Part shown: piece after piece, positions 12,808 through 18,197 of the stretch
Layout: each line of letters begins with the position of its first letter
Position numbering within the stretch: the stretch's first letter is position 1
Made by a program: the position numbers and the translations under genes
Notes under the pieces: model-generated
Database searches by the model: none
What the model was told of the DNA's origin: nothing
What the model saw: only the letters and a program-made list of their open reading frames with translations
Origin: Actinomycetota bacterium
GTDB lineage: Bacteria; Actinomycetota; Thermoleophilia; Gaiellales; Gaiellaceae
Length of the DNA: 18,197 nucleotides
Assembly (NCBI GenBank): GCA_013697465.1
Contig: JACCWU010000166.1
Location: 1-18,197, forward strand
Direction of reading: 5' to 3'

Positions 12808-13260
12808 TCAGGCGGCGACGGTGACGGCTTGCTCGAGGTGCTGGTGCGACGGGCAGTAGTCCCGCGCTGGAAGCGGCGTGCGCTGGCACGCCTTTCCCTT
12901 GCGGGTAGTTGCGTGGCAGCGCGCGACACCCCCGTCGAGAAGCCCTGCCTCGATCTGCTGCTCGATGAAGCCAGTCGCTGCCCCTACGCCCTCGCGGACC
13001 GACCAGGCGACCCGAGCTTGCGCCGTGATCGGGAAGTAGCGGCGGATGTCCGCGAAGAGCGCACGGTCCGGCTTCGCGAAGTAGTGCGGGTCGTCGGCGA
13101 GTCGCTCCATCGTCTCCTCGCACTCCTCGAGCACCGCGCGCCGATACTCGAGTCGCGTGGCCGTGTCGACGTACGGGTCGATCAGATCCTTGATCGAGCG
13201 GTAAATCGCTCGCGAGTATTGATACATACAGGAGCGCAACTGGGCGGGATGGTCCTCCAT
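12808..13260 (-). CDS. Conserved small protein with C-terminal C-x9-C-x10-C-x2-H motif
   Basis: A 150-residue protein. The first 110 residues are mostly helical and acidic/basic mixed (MYQYSRAIYRSIKDLIDPYVD, EYRRAVLEECEETMERLADD, FADIRRYFPITAQARVAWSV). The C-terminus has CHATTRKGKACQRTPLPARDYCPSH, with Cys115, Cys125, Cys136 and His139 as a plausible zinc site of the small KGxxC-type seen in many uncharacterised and phage-linked proteins. I do not recognise a function. The start is ATG at 13258-13260 with AGGAGA about 13 bases upstream, downstream of a good promoter. An in-frame ATG at 13317 would add 19 residues but leaves almost no leader. The Cys/His motif and the strict helical part look under selection; no partner gene is obvious, although pafBC follows 89 bases later on the same strand. 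Confidence 0.72.
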   Translation of the reverse strand: MEDHPAQLRSCMYQYSRAIYRSIKDLIDPYVDTATRLEYRRAVLEECEETMERLADDPHYFAKPDRALFADIRRYFPITAQARVAWSVREGVGAATGFIEQQIEAGLLDGGVARCHATTRKGKACQRTPLPARDYCPSHQHLEQAVTVAA

Positions 13261-13332
13261 ATGCGGTCGAGCTCTCCTGGAAATCCGGGTTCGTAGCTCG
13301 CGAAACGCGGAACACATGCTCCGCAGGGCACC

Positions 13333-13361
13333 AGTGTAGCGACTTTCGCGACCTGTTACAA
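13333..13361 (-). promoter_or_regulatory. Sigma-70-type promoter TTGTAA-17-TACACT
   Basis: On the minus strand TTGTAA (13356-13361) and TACACT (13333-13338) are separated by exactly 17 bases, each matching 4 of 6 consensus positions. The predicted start near 13326 gives a leader of about 66 bases before the ATG at 13260. A 14-base dyad TCGTG-TAGT-CACGA (13371-13384) lies just upstream of the -35 and could be an activator or repressor site. Confidence 0.5.
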
Positions 13362-13396
13362 AGTCTGGGATCGTGTAGTCACGAGAGACAACGAGG

Positions 13397-13978
13397 TCAC
13401 TGAACGATGTGGCGGACGCTCGCAGTCCGCGAGACTGCCCGTGCGGCCTGGAGCGCGCTCGTCGCCTCGGCCTCCGAAGCGTAGATCCCCGCGAACACGA
13501 TCCAGTAGCCGGAGTGCAGGCTCGCGTAGCGGGACGAGTCGAGGACGCCGACCGTGGAGAGCCCGCCTCGCCTTGCCTTGGTCGCACGCGCCACGGCGGC
13601 GCGCCTCCCTCCGGTCTGCGGAAGCGAGGCGAGCGCGATCGTCCAGCCATCCTGCCCTGCGGGCCAGTCCCCGATCCCTGTCTGGCTCGTTCCGGAGGTG
13701 GAGGGCAGCGTGTCGGTCGTCGGTGCGGTTGCGAAGCCCCCGGTCGCGGTCCGGAGCTCGGGCCCGCCCCCGCCGCCTACGGTCCCGCCCGTGGCCGCGA
13801 CCGCTGCCGCGCCGCCGGCGAGCGCGACGATCAATCCGACGAGCGATCGGCGAACCCACCCGTGCCCGAGGCTGTCCGTGAGCGCGAATGGACTTGAGCT
13901 CGAGACTCTCAAGCCGCACTCTAGGCAATACTCCTGCCCCTCGATGGCCTCGTCACCGCAGCGCGGACAGGTGCTCAT
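13397..13978 (-). CDS. Zinc-ribbon membrane protein with C-terminal SPOR domain
   Basis: A 193-residue protein in three parts. The N-terminal zinc ribbon is CPRCGDEAIEGQEYCLECG (C4, C7, C18, C21). One membrane segment follows (about 42-63, VRRSLVGLIVALAGGAAAVAAT), then a Gly/Thr/Ser-rich linker (64-108) and a SPOR-like C-terminal domain (about 111-193: GWTIALASLP, STVGVLDSSRY, HSGYWIVFAGIYASEAEATSAL). SPOR domains bind peptidoglycan lacking stem peptides, often at the division site. The arrangement puts the ribbon in the cytoplasm and the SPOR domain outside, linking an internal signal to the wall; that role is inference. The ATG overlaps the upstream TGA by four bases (ATGA), so translation is coupled to the other zinc-ribbon gene. 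Confidence 0.82.
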   Translation of the reverse strand: MSTCPRCGDEAIEGQEYCLECGLRVSSSSPFALTDSLGHGWVRRSLVGLIVALAGGAAAVAATGGTVGGGGGPELRTATGGFATAPTTDTLPSTSGTSQTGIGDWPAGQDGWTIALASLPQTGGRRAAVARATKARRGGLSTVGVLDSSRYASLHSGYWIVFAGIYASEAEATSALQAARAVSRTASVRHIVQ

Positions 13979-14373
13979 TCGTCGTCGGCCGCCGCGTCGT
14001 CCTGGCGAGAGCCGCCACCGACGGGGCGCCCGCAGGTCGCGCAGTACCGCGCTCCGAGGAGGAGAGGCGCGCCGCAGGTGCAGAGCGCTCCGCTCGCCCC
14101 CGCGCGGAGGGCGGTACCGTCGAGAAGTGCGTCGATCTGATGCACGCGAGCCTCGATCGCGACCAGCTCACCGCAGCGCTCGACGACGAGCCCGGCGTTG
14201 AAACGATCGCGTTTGTACATCTCGAGCGTGAGTCCGCCGAGATCGCGCAGACGCTCCTCTCGAATCAGCAGGAGCGTCTTCCGCTCGCGTCTGAGCTCTC
14301 GAGCAGGCTGGACCACACGAGCGGATCCGGACGCTCCGGACGACTCGGTCGCGCGCAGGCGTTCCAAAGCCAT
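13975..14373 (-). CDS. Coiled-coil protein with C-terminal zinc ribbon
   Basis: A 132-residue protein. Residues 25-87 are strongly helical and charged (ELRRERKTLLLIREERLRDLGGLTLEMYKRD onward), consistent with a coiled coil. Residues 96-117 carry ALCTCGAPLLLGARYCATCGRPV, a zinc ribbon with C98, C100, C111 and C114, followed by an acidic tail (DDAAADDE). No membrane segment is visible, so it is likely cytoplasmic. ATG 14373 is chosen over TTG 14379 because TAGCCT lies exactly six bases before it, the spacing seen at other genes here. Its stop overlaps the SPOR gene start by four bases. The two proteins each carry one ribbon and probably act as partners. Homology of the helical part is unknown to me. 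Confidence 0.8.
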   Translation of the reverse strand: MALERLRATESSGASGSARVVQPARELRRERKTLLLIREERLRDLGGLTLEMYKRDRFNAGLVVERCGELVAIEARVHQIDALLDGTALRAGASGALCTCGAPLLLGARYCATCGRPVGGGSRQDDAAADDE

Positions 14374-14379
14374 TGGCAA

Positions 14380-14385
14380 AGGCTA
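14380..14385 (-). promoter_or_regulatory. Candidate leaderless -10 (TAGCCT) for the zinc-ribbon pair
   Basis: On the minus strand TAGCCT fits TAnnnT and is followed by six bases (TTGCCA) and the ATG at 14373. It lies in the 22-base gap after the aldehyde dehydrogenase stop codon, so the pair need not depend on read-through. Confidence 0.5.
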
Positions 14386-14395
14386 GATGCTCGGT

Positions 14396-15823
14396 CTAGA
14401 GCTGGAGGACCACGAGCCGCTCTTCGGTCATCTCGCGGACTGCGTATGCCGGCCCCTCGCGGGTATTTCCGGAGTCCTTGATCCCGCCGTATGGCATCTG
14501 GTCGGCCCGGAACGTGGGCGCCTCGTTCACCGTCACGCCGCCGAACTCGAGCTCTCGCGCCGCCCGTAGCGCCGCTTTGACATCGGCAGTGAAGATCCCG
14601 GCCTGGAGCCCGTAGCGGGTTCCGTTCGCGAGCGCCAGGGCGTCGTCGAGCGTGTCGTAGGGCGTCACGGTGCACACCGGTCCGAAGACCTCTTCGCACG
14701 ACACCTTCGCGTCTGGCGGCGCGCCCGCGATCACCGTGGGCCGCAGTAGCTCGCCCTCGAGCGCCCCGCCGGCGAGCACCTCGGCACCAGCGTCGGTCGC
14801 TTCCTCGAGCCACTCGAGTATCCGGTCGCGCTCGGAGGGGGCGATGAGCGGTCCGACGTCCGTGTCCTCGTCCGCAGGATCGCCGATCTTCAGTGCCTCG
14901 ACGCGCGCGAGAAAACCCTGGAGGAAGGCGTCGTATGCCTCGCGCTCGACATAGATCCGCTGCACCGAGATGCAGCTCTGGCCTGCGAAGGAGAACGCGT
15001 TCGCCGCCAGCCGTGAAGTCGCGTCGTCGAGATCCGCGTCCGCCGCGACGATCACCGGCGTTGCGTTGCCGAGCTCGAGGTTCACGCGCTTGCGAGACGC
15101 GCGCTCTCGAAGCTTCCAGCCGACGCCGGCGGAGCCGGTGAACGTGATGAGCTTGACTCGCTCGTCCGCCACGAGCACGTCGCCGATCTCACTCGCCGGT
15201 CCACAGACGACGTTGAGCCAGCCGGCGGGTAGGCCCGCGTCCGTCTCGAGCTCGGCGAGGAGGAGCGCCGAGAGTGGCGTCTGCGAGGCGGGCTTGAGCA
15301 CCACCGCGCAGCCGGCCGCGAGCGCCGGGGCGACTTTGTGCGCGACGAGGTTGAGCGGGAAGTTGAACGGAGAGATGGCGCCGACGATGCCTATCGGGTG
15401 CCGCAGAGTGAACGCAAGCTTCCCGGCGCCCGCGGGCGAGGCGTCCATCGGGATCGTGTCGCCGGAGAGCTTCCGCGCTTCCACCGCAGCCATCGTGTAC
15501 GTCGACACTGCCCGCGAGGCCTCGACGCGTGCGGCCTTCATCGGCTTACCTGCCTCGGCGGAGATGGTTCGTGCAGCTTCGCCTAACCGCTCGGCGAGAA
15601 GTGCCGCGACACGATCGAGGATGGCGGCTCGCTCGTAGGCGGGCAGCGGATCCTGCATCGCGTGCTCCGCCGCGTCGAGCGCACGGCCGGTCTCGGCGGC
15701 TCCTCCCTCGGCCACGCGTCCGACGAGACCTCCGTCGTAGGGTGACCGGACCTCGATCCACTCGCCGGTCTCGACCCATTCGCCTGCGATAAGCAGTTTG
15801 CGCTCGACGGCCGTCGTGGCCAC
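14396..15823 (-). CDS. NAD(P)-dependent aldehyde dehydrogenase
   Basis: A 475-residue soluble ALDH-superfamily enzyme oxidising an aldehyde to the carboxylate (or, in some subfamilies, to an acyl ester). The order of motifs is complete: ISPFNFPLNLVAHK (150-163, with Asn154), LKPASQTP (176-183), ITFTGSAGVG (226-235), the general base Glu250 in LELGNATPVIV, the nucleophile Cys284 in FAGQSCISVQRIYV, EEVFGPVCTV and the C-terminal MPYGGIKDSGNTREG. The sequence resembles the lactaldehyde/glyceraldehyde-3-phosphate/phosphonoacetaldehyde group more than betaine-aldehyde enzymes; the substrate cannot be fixed from sequence. The start is GTG at 15821-15823, six bases after TAGACT. It is divergent from the decayed cyclase gene. 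Confidence 0.92.
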   Translation of the reverse strand: MATTAVERKLLIAGEWVETGEWIEVRSPYDGGLVGRVAEGGAAETGRALDAAEHAMQDPLPAYERAAILDRVAALLAERLGEAARTISAEAGKPMKAARVEASRAVSTYTMAAVEARKLSGDTIPMDASPAGAGKLAFTLRHPIGIVGAISPFNFPLNLVAHKVAPALAAGCAVVLKPASQTPLSALLLAELETDAGLPAGWLNVVCGPASEIGDVLVADERVKLITFTGSAGVGWKLRERASRKRVNLELGNATPVIVAADADLDDATSRLAANAFSFAGQSCISVQRIYVEREAYDAFLQGFLARVEALKIGDPADEDTDVGPLIAPSERDRILEWLEEATDAGAEVLAGGALEGELLRPTVIAGAPPDAKVSCEEVFGPVCTVTPYDTLDDALALANGTRYGLQAGIFTADVKAALRAARELEFGGVTVNEAPTFRADQMPYGGIKDSGNTREGPAYAVREMTEERLVVLQL

Positions 15824-15829
15824 GGAAAG

Positions 15830-15835
15830 AGTCTA
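15830..15835 (-). promoter_or_regulatory. Candidate leaderless -10 (TAGACT) for the aldehyde dehydrogenase
   Basis: On the minus strand TAGACT is followed by six bases (CTTTCC) and the GTG at 15823. Hexamer and spacing are identical to those before the phosphoesterase gene at 1260. Confidence 0.55.
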
Positions 15836-15851
15836 GTGGGAGACTTCGGCG

Positions 15852-17180
15852 ATGCAGGTGCCGGACGTCCATTATGGGCGGAGCGGCTACGTCGCGATCG
15901 CCTATCAGGTCGTAGGAGAGGGGCCCGTCGACATCGTCTTCGTCCGCGGCTTCGCGGGAGACCTGCTCTCGACGTGGGGCCAGCCGCTCTTCCTGCGGCA
16001 CGTCCTCGACCTAGCCGGTTTCGCACGCGTGCTCATGCTCGACAAGCGGGGTACAGGGCTTTCCGACCGGACGACCGCCCTACCTACCCTCGAGACGCGC
16101 ATGGACGATCTACGCGCAGTCATGGACGACGCGCGCTCCGAGCAGGCCGTGCTCTGGAGCGCGCATGAGGGAAGCCGACTGGCCGTTCTGTTCGCCGCGA
16201 CCTATCCCGAGCGGACGACCGGGCTCGTGCTCTTCGATCCGGAGCCACGTGGGCTGCGCGCGGACGACTATCCGTAGGCGCCAACCGAGGCGGAGTGGCG
16301 GGAGCGACTGCGGCAGGTGAGAGAGGACTGGGGCAGACGGGAGTATCTCGAGAATTTCGCCGGAGAGCTTGCTCCGACGCGCGCCGACGATCCCGAGTTT
16401 CGTGACTGGTTCGTGACACACATGCGTCGGAGTCTCAGCCCGGGCGCGGCCGTGCCTTTCTCCGCATGACGGCGGAGGCCGACGTGAGCGACGTCCTGGA
16501 CGCGGTCCGGGTGCCGACACTCATCCTTCATCGGCCGAGCATGATCGGCCCCGCCGGGTACGTGGCGAGGCGGATCCGGCACGCCACGGTGGTCGAGCTT
16601 CCCGGTCTGCGCGACAGCTACACGTGGGCCGACGATGCCGCTCACGAGCTGACGATTCGCGAAACCGAGCGGTTCGTTTCACGTCTTGCGGCGGCTCCTC
16701 AGCCGGATCGCATCCTCGCCACGATCCTCTTCACGGACATCGTCGGATCGACGCAGAGAGCCGCTGAGCTCGTGGCGCGACCTGCTTTCGCGGCACAACG
16801 CGCTCATCCGGGGGATTCTCGCGCGGCACCGCGGGGAGGAGCTCGACACGGCCGGCGACGGATTCTTCGCCTCATTCGACGGTCCCGGGCGCGCGATCGC
16901 GTGCGCCGCTGCTATCCGAGAGGAGATGCGAGCGCTCGGACTCGAGATACGGGCGGGTCTGCACACCGGCGAGTGCGAGCGCGTCGACGGGAAGCTCGGC
17001 GGCATCGCGGTTTCGATCGGCGCGCGAGTTGCCGCCGGAGCGGGCCTGGGAGAAATCCTCGTAACGGGAACGGTCAAGGACCTCGTCGTCGGAGGGGACG
17101 TGGAGTTCGCCGATCGGGGAGAGCACGAGCTGAGGGGCGTCCCGGGGACGTGGCGACTCTATGCTGTCGTCGATGCGTGA
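15852..17180 (+). pseudogene. Decayed alpha/beta hydrolase-class III adenylate cyclase fusion
   Basis: Three frames together encode one protein. It has an N-terminal alpha/beta hydrolase-like domain (VAIAYQVVGEGPVDIVFV, LDKRGTGLSDR, LFAATYPERTTGLVLFDPEP) and a C-terminal class III nucleotidyl cyclase domain (ILFTDIVGSTQRAAEL, ELDTAGDGFFASF, IRAGLHTGECE, ARVAAGAGLGEILVT). Lesions: TAG at 16275-16277, where relatives are expected to have Trp (YP-stop-APTEAEW); loss of about one base near 16454-16456, shifting to the frame of MTAEADVSDV; and a deletion of about 11 bases near 16771-16773, between AEL and WRDLLSRHN. The cyclase metal-binding aspartates are still visible. The hydrolase nucleophile elbow reads SAHEG, with His105 in place of Ser, which may be original. 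The start is ATG 15852 with GAGACT six bases upstream, one base off TAGACT. The end overlaps the thiolase start by eight bases. Confidence 0.85.
17160..17165 (+). promoter_or_regulatory. Candidate leaderless -10 (TATGCT) for the thiolase
   Basis: TATGCT fits TAnnnT and is followed by seven bases (GTCGTCG) and the ATG at 17173. It lies within the last codons of the decayed cyclase gene and would keep the thiolase expressed despite the upstream lesions. Confidence 0.45.
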
Positions 17181-18197
17181 CGCATACATCGTGGACGCCG
17201 TCCGTTCCCCGATCGGACGGCGCAACGGGTCGCTTTCCGCGATCCGTGCGGACGAGCTCGCGGCTCAGGTTCTGAACGGCCTGCTCGGTCGCTTCGACCT
17301 CGACGCCGCGGAGATCGAGGACGTCCAGATGGGCTGCGTCACCCAGGTGGGCGAGCAAGCGCTCAACGTCGGGCGCGGAGCGGTGCTCGTCGCCGGCTGG
17401 CCGGAGACCGTGTGCGCTTCCACGGTTGACCGCCAGTGCGGTTCGTCGATGCAGGCGGCGTTCAACGGAGCGTCGGCGATCCAGGCCGGTCATCTCGACG
17501 TCGTTGTCGCGGCCGGAGTCGAGCACATGACTCGCGTGCCGATGGGCTCGAACCTCGGCGACGCGGGATGGGGCGCGGTCAACGAGAAAATCGGCGAGCG
17601 CTGGCCCATAGTCCCGCAGGGCATCTCGGCCGAGGTGATCGCGGAAGAGTGGAACCTCAGCCGAGAGCAGCTCGATTCGTACTCGCTCGAGTCGCACCGG
17701 CGCGCGGTGAACGCGATCGACGAGGGCCGCTTCGAGAGGGAGATCGTCCCGGTCGAGGTCGGCGCGGGCGGAGCGGTCGTCCTCTTCGCGGTCGACGAGA
17801 CGCCACGGCGCGATACGTCGCTCGAGAAGCTGGCCTCGCTCCAGCCGGCGTTCAAGCCCGATGGGGTCGTCACCGCCGGGAACTCGAGCTCGATCGTCGA
17901 CGGGTCGGCAGCGATGCTGCTAGCGAGTGGCGAAGCGATCGAGCGGAGCGCTTTGGTGCCGCGCGCGCGATTCGTCTCCTTCGGGCTCTCGGGCGTGGAC
18001 CCCTACCGGATGCTGCACGGCAACCCGGAGGCGTGCTCGCGGGCTCTGGGGAAAGCCGGACTCACCTGGGACGACATGGCAGTGATCGAGGTCAACGAGG
18101 CGTTTGCGTCCGTCGTTCTGCAGTTCCTCTCGGACACCGGCTTGCACGAGCGCTGGGAGGCCGGGGACGTCAATCCGAACGGCGGAGGGATCTCACT
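17173..18197 (+). CDS. Thiolase family protein (acetyl-CoA acyltransferase), C-terminus cut by window end
   Basis: The first 341 residues of a thiolase. MRDAYIVDAVRSPIGRRNG is the standard opening; VDRQCGSSMQAA carries the nucleophile Cys89; GVEHMTRVPMG, TAGNSSSIVDGSAAMLLAS and VIEVNEAFASVV follow in the correct order, and NPNGGGISL begins the glycine-rich loop before the window ends. The C-terminal active-site His (GHP) and second Cys (CxG) lie outside. Thiolases cleave 3-ketoacyl-CoA in beta-oxidation or condense acetyl-CoA; the long form here suits the degradative acetyl-CoA acyltransferase group, but this is inference. ATG 17173 is preferred over the in-frame ATG 17161 because of the family N-terminus and the TATGCT seven bases upstream. 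Confidence 0.93.
   Translation, partial: MRDAYIVDAVRSPIGRRNGSLSAIRADELAAQVLNGLLGRFDLDAAEIEDVQMGCVTQVGEQALNVGRGAVLVAGWPETVCASTVDRQCGSSMQAAFNGASAIQAGHLDVVVAAGVEHMTRVPMGSNLGDAGWGAVNEKIGERWPIVPQGISAEVIAEEWNLSREQLDSYSLESHRRAVNAIDEGRFEREIVPVEVGAGGAVVLFAVDETPRRDTSLEKLASLQPAFKPDGVVTAGNSSSIVDGSAAMLLASGEAIERSALVPRARFVSFGLSGVDPYRMLHGNPEACSRALGKAGLTWDDMAVIEVNEAFASVVLQFLSDTGLHERWEAGDVNPNGGGIS

Noticed and set aside
12808..13650. A 280-residue version of the Cys/His-motif protein starting at 13650
   Set aside because: The extra residues run antisense-like in another frame through the SPOR gene, and a promoter sits at 13333-13361 inside that extension.
16466..17275. The reading frame from ATG 16466 to 17275 as a separate gene
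   Set aside because: It begins in the middle of a hydrolase domain and changes to meaningless Arg-rich sequence after about residue 102, where the cyclase domain continues in another frame. It is part of the decayed fusion gene.

Overview
The window (about two-thirds G+C) reads as chromosomal DNA of a high-GC actinobacterium, most likely from the Thermoleophilia (Gaiellales/Solirubrobacterales-like). This placement is inferred from gene content (a fused PafBC regulator, a cyclic-2,3-diphosphoglycerate synthetase gene next to a 2-phosphoglycerate kinase gene), codon bias and frequent leaderless starts, not from a marker gene. It is densely coding, with no gene-free stretch over 300 bases. I saw no rRNA, tRNA, CRISPR array or insertion sequence.

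Layout. 1-211: the tail of an M23 (LytM-type) peptidase. 227-1191 (minus): a PD-(D/E)XK-like protein followed two bases later by a hypoxanthine phosphoribosyltransferase. 1260-4236 (plus): a calcineurin-like phosphoesterase, cyclic 2,3-diphosphoglycerate synthetase and 2-phosphoglycerate kinase, probably one operon and the most interesting block. 4267-4566: a SufT/MIP18-type Fe-S assembly protein with its own promoter. 4741-5141: a small orphan gene with an apparent frameshift. 5211-6200 (minus): a zinc-free medium-chain dehydrogenase. 6217-7859 (plus), divergent from it: epoxyqueuosine reductase QueG overlapping a small soluble histidine kinase. 7856-10594 (minus): a three-gene cell-envelope cassette (membrane-anchored propeller-like protein, secreted NlpC/P60-like cysteine peptidase, lipoprotein). 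10706-12718 (minus): PafBC. 12808-13260 (minus): a small Cys/His-motif protein with a good sigma-70-type promoter. 13397-14373 (minus): a translationally coupled pair of zinc-ribbon proteins, one also carrying a SPOR domain. 14396-15823 (minus): an aldehyde dehydrogenase. 15852-17180 (plus): a decayed alpha/beta hydrolase-adenylate cyclase gene. 17173 to the end: a thiolase, truncated by the window edge.

How the genes work together. The phosphoesterase-cpgS-pgk2 block encodes the two kinase steps from 2-phosphoglycerate to cyclic 2,3-diphosphoglycerate, a solute best known from thermophilic methanogens. A candidate hydrolase sits first in the operon. Many genes share one signature, a TAnnnT hexamer 6 or 7 bases before the start codon, which implies leaderless transcripts. 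The same signature is degraded by one base in front of the decayed cyclase gene.
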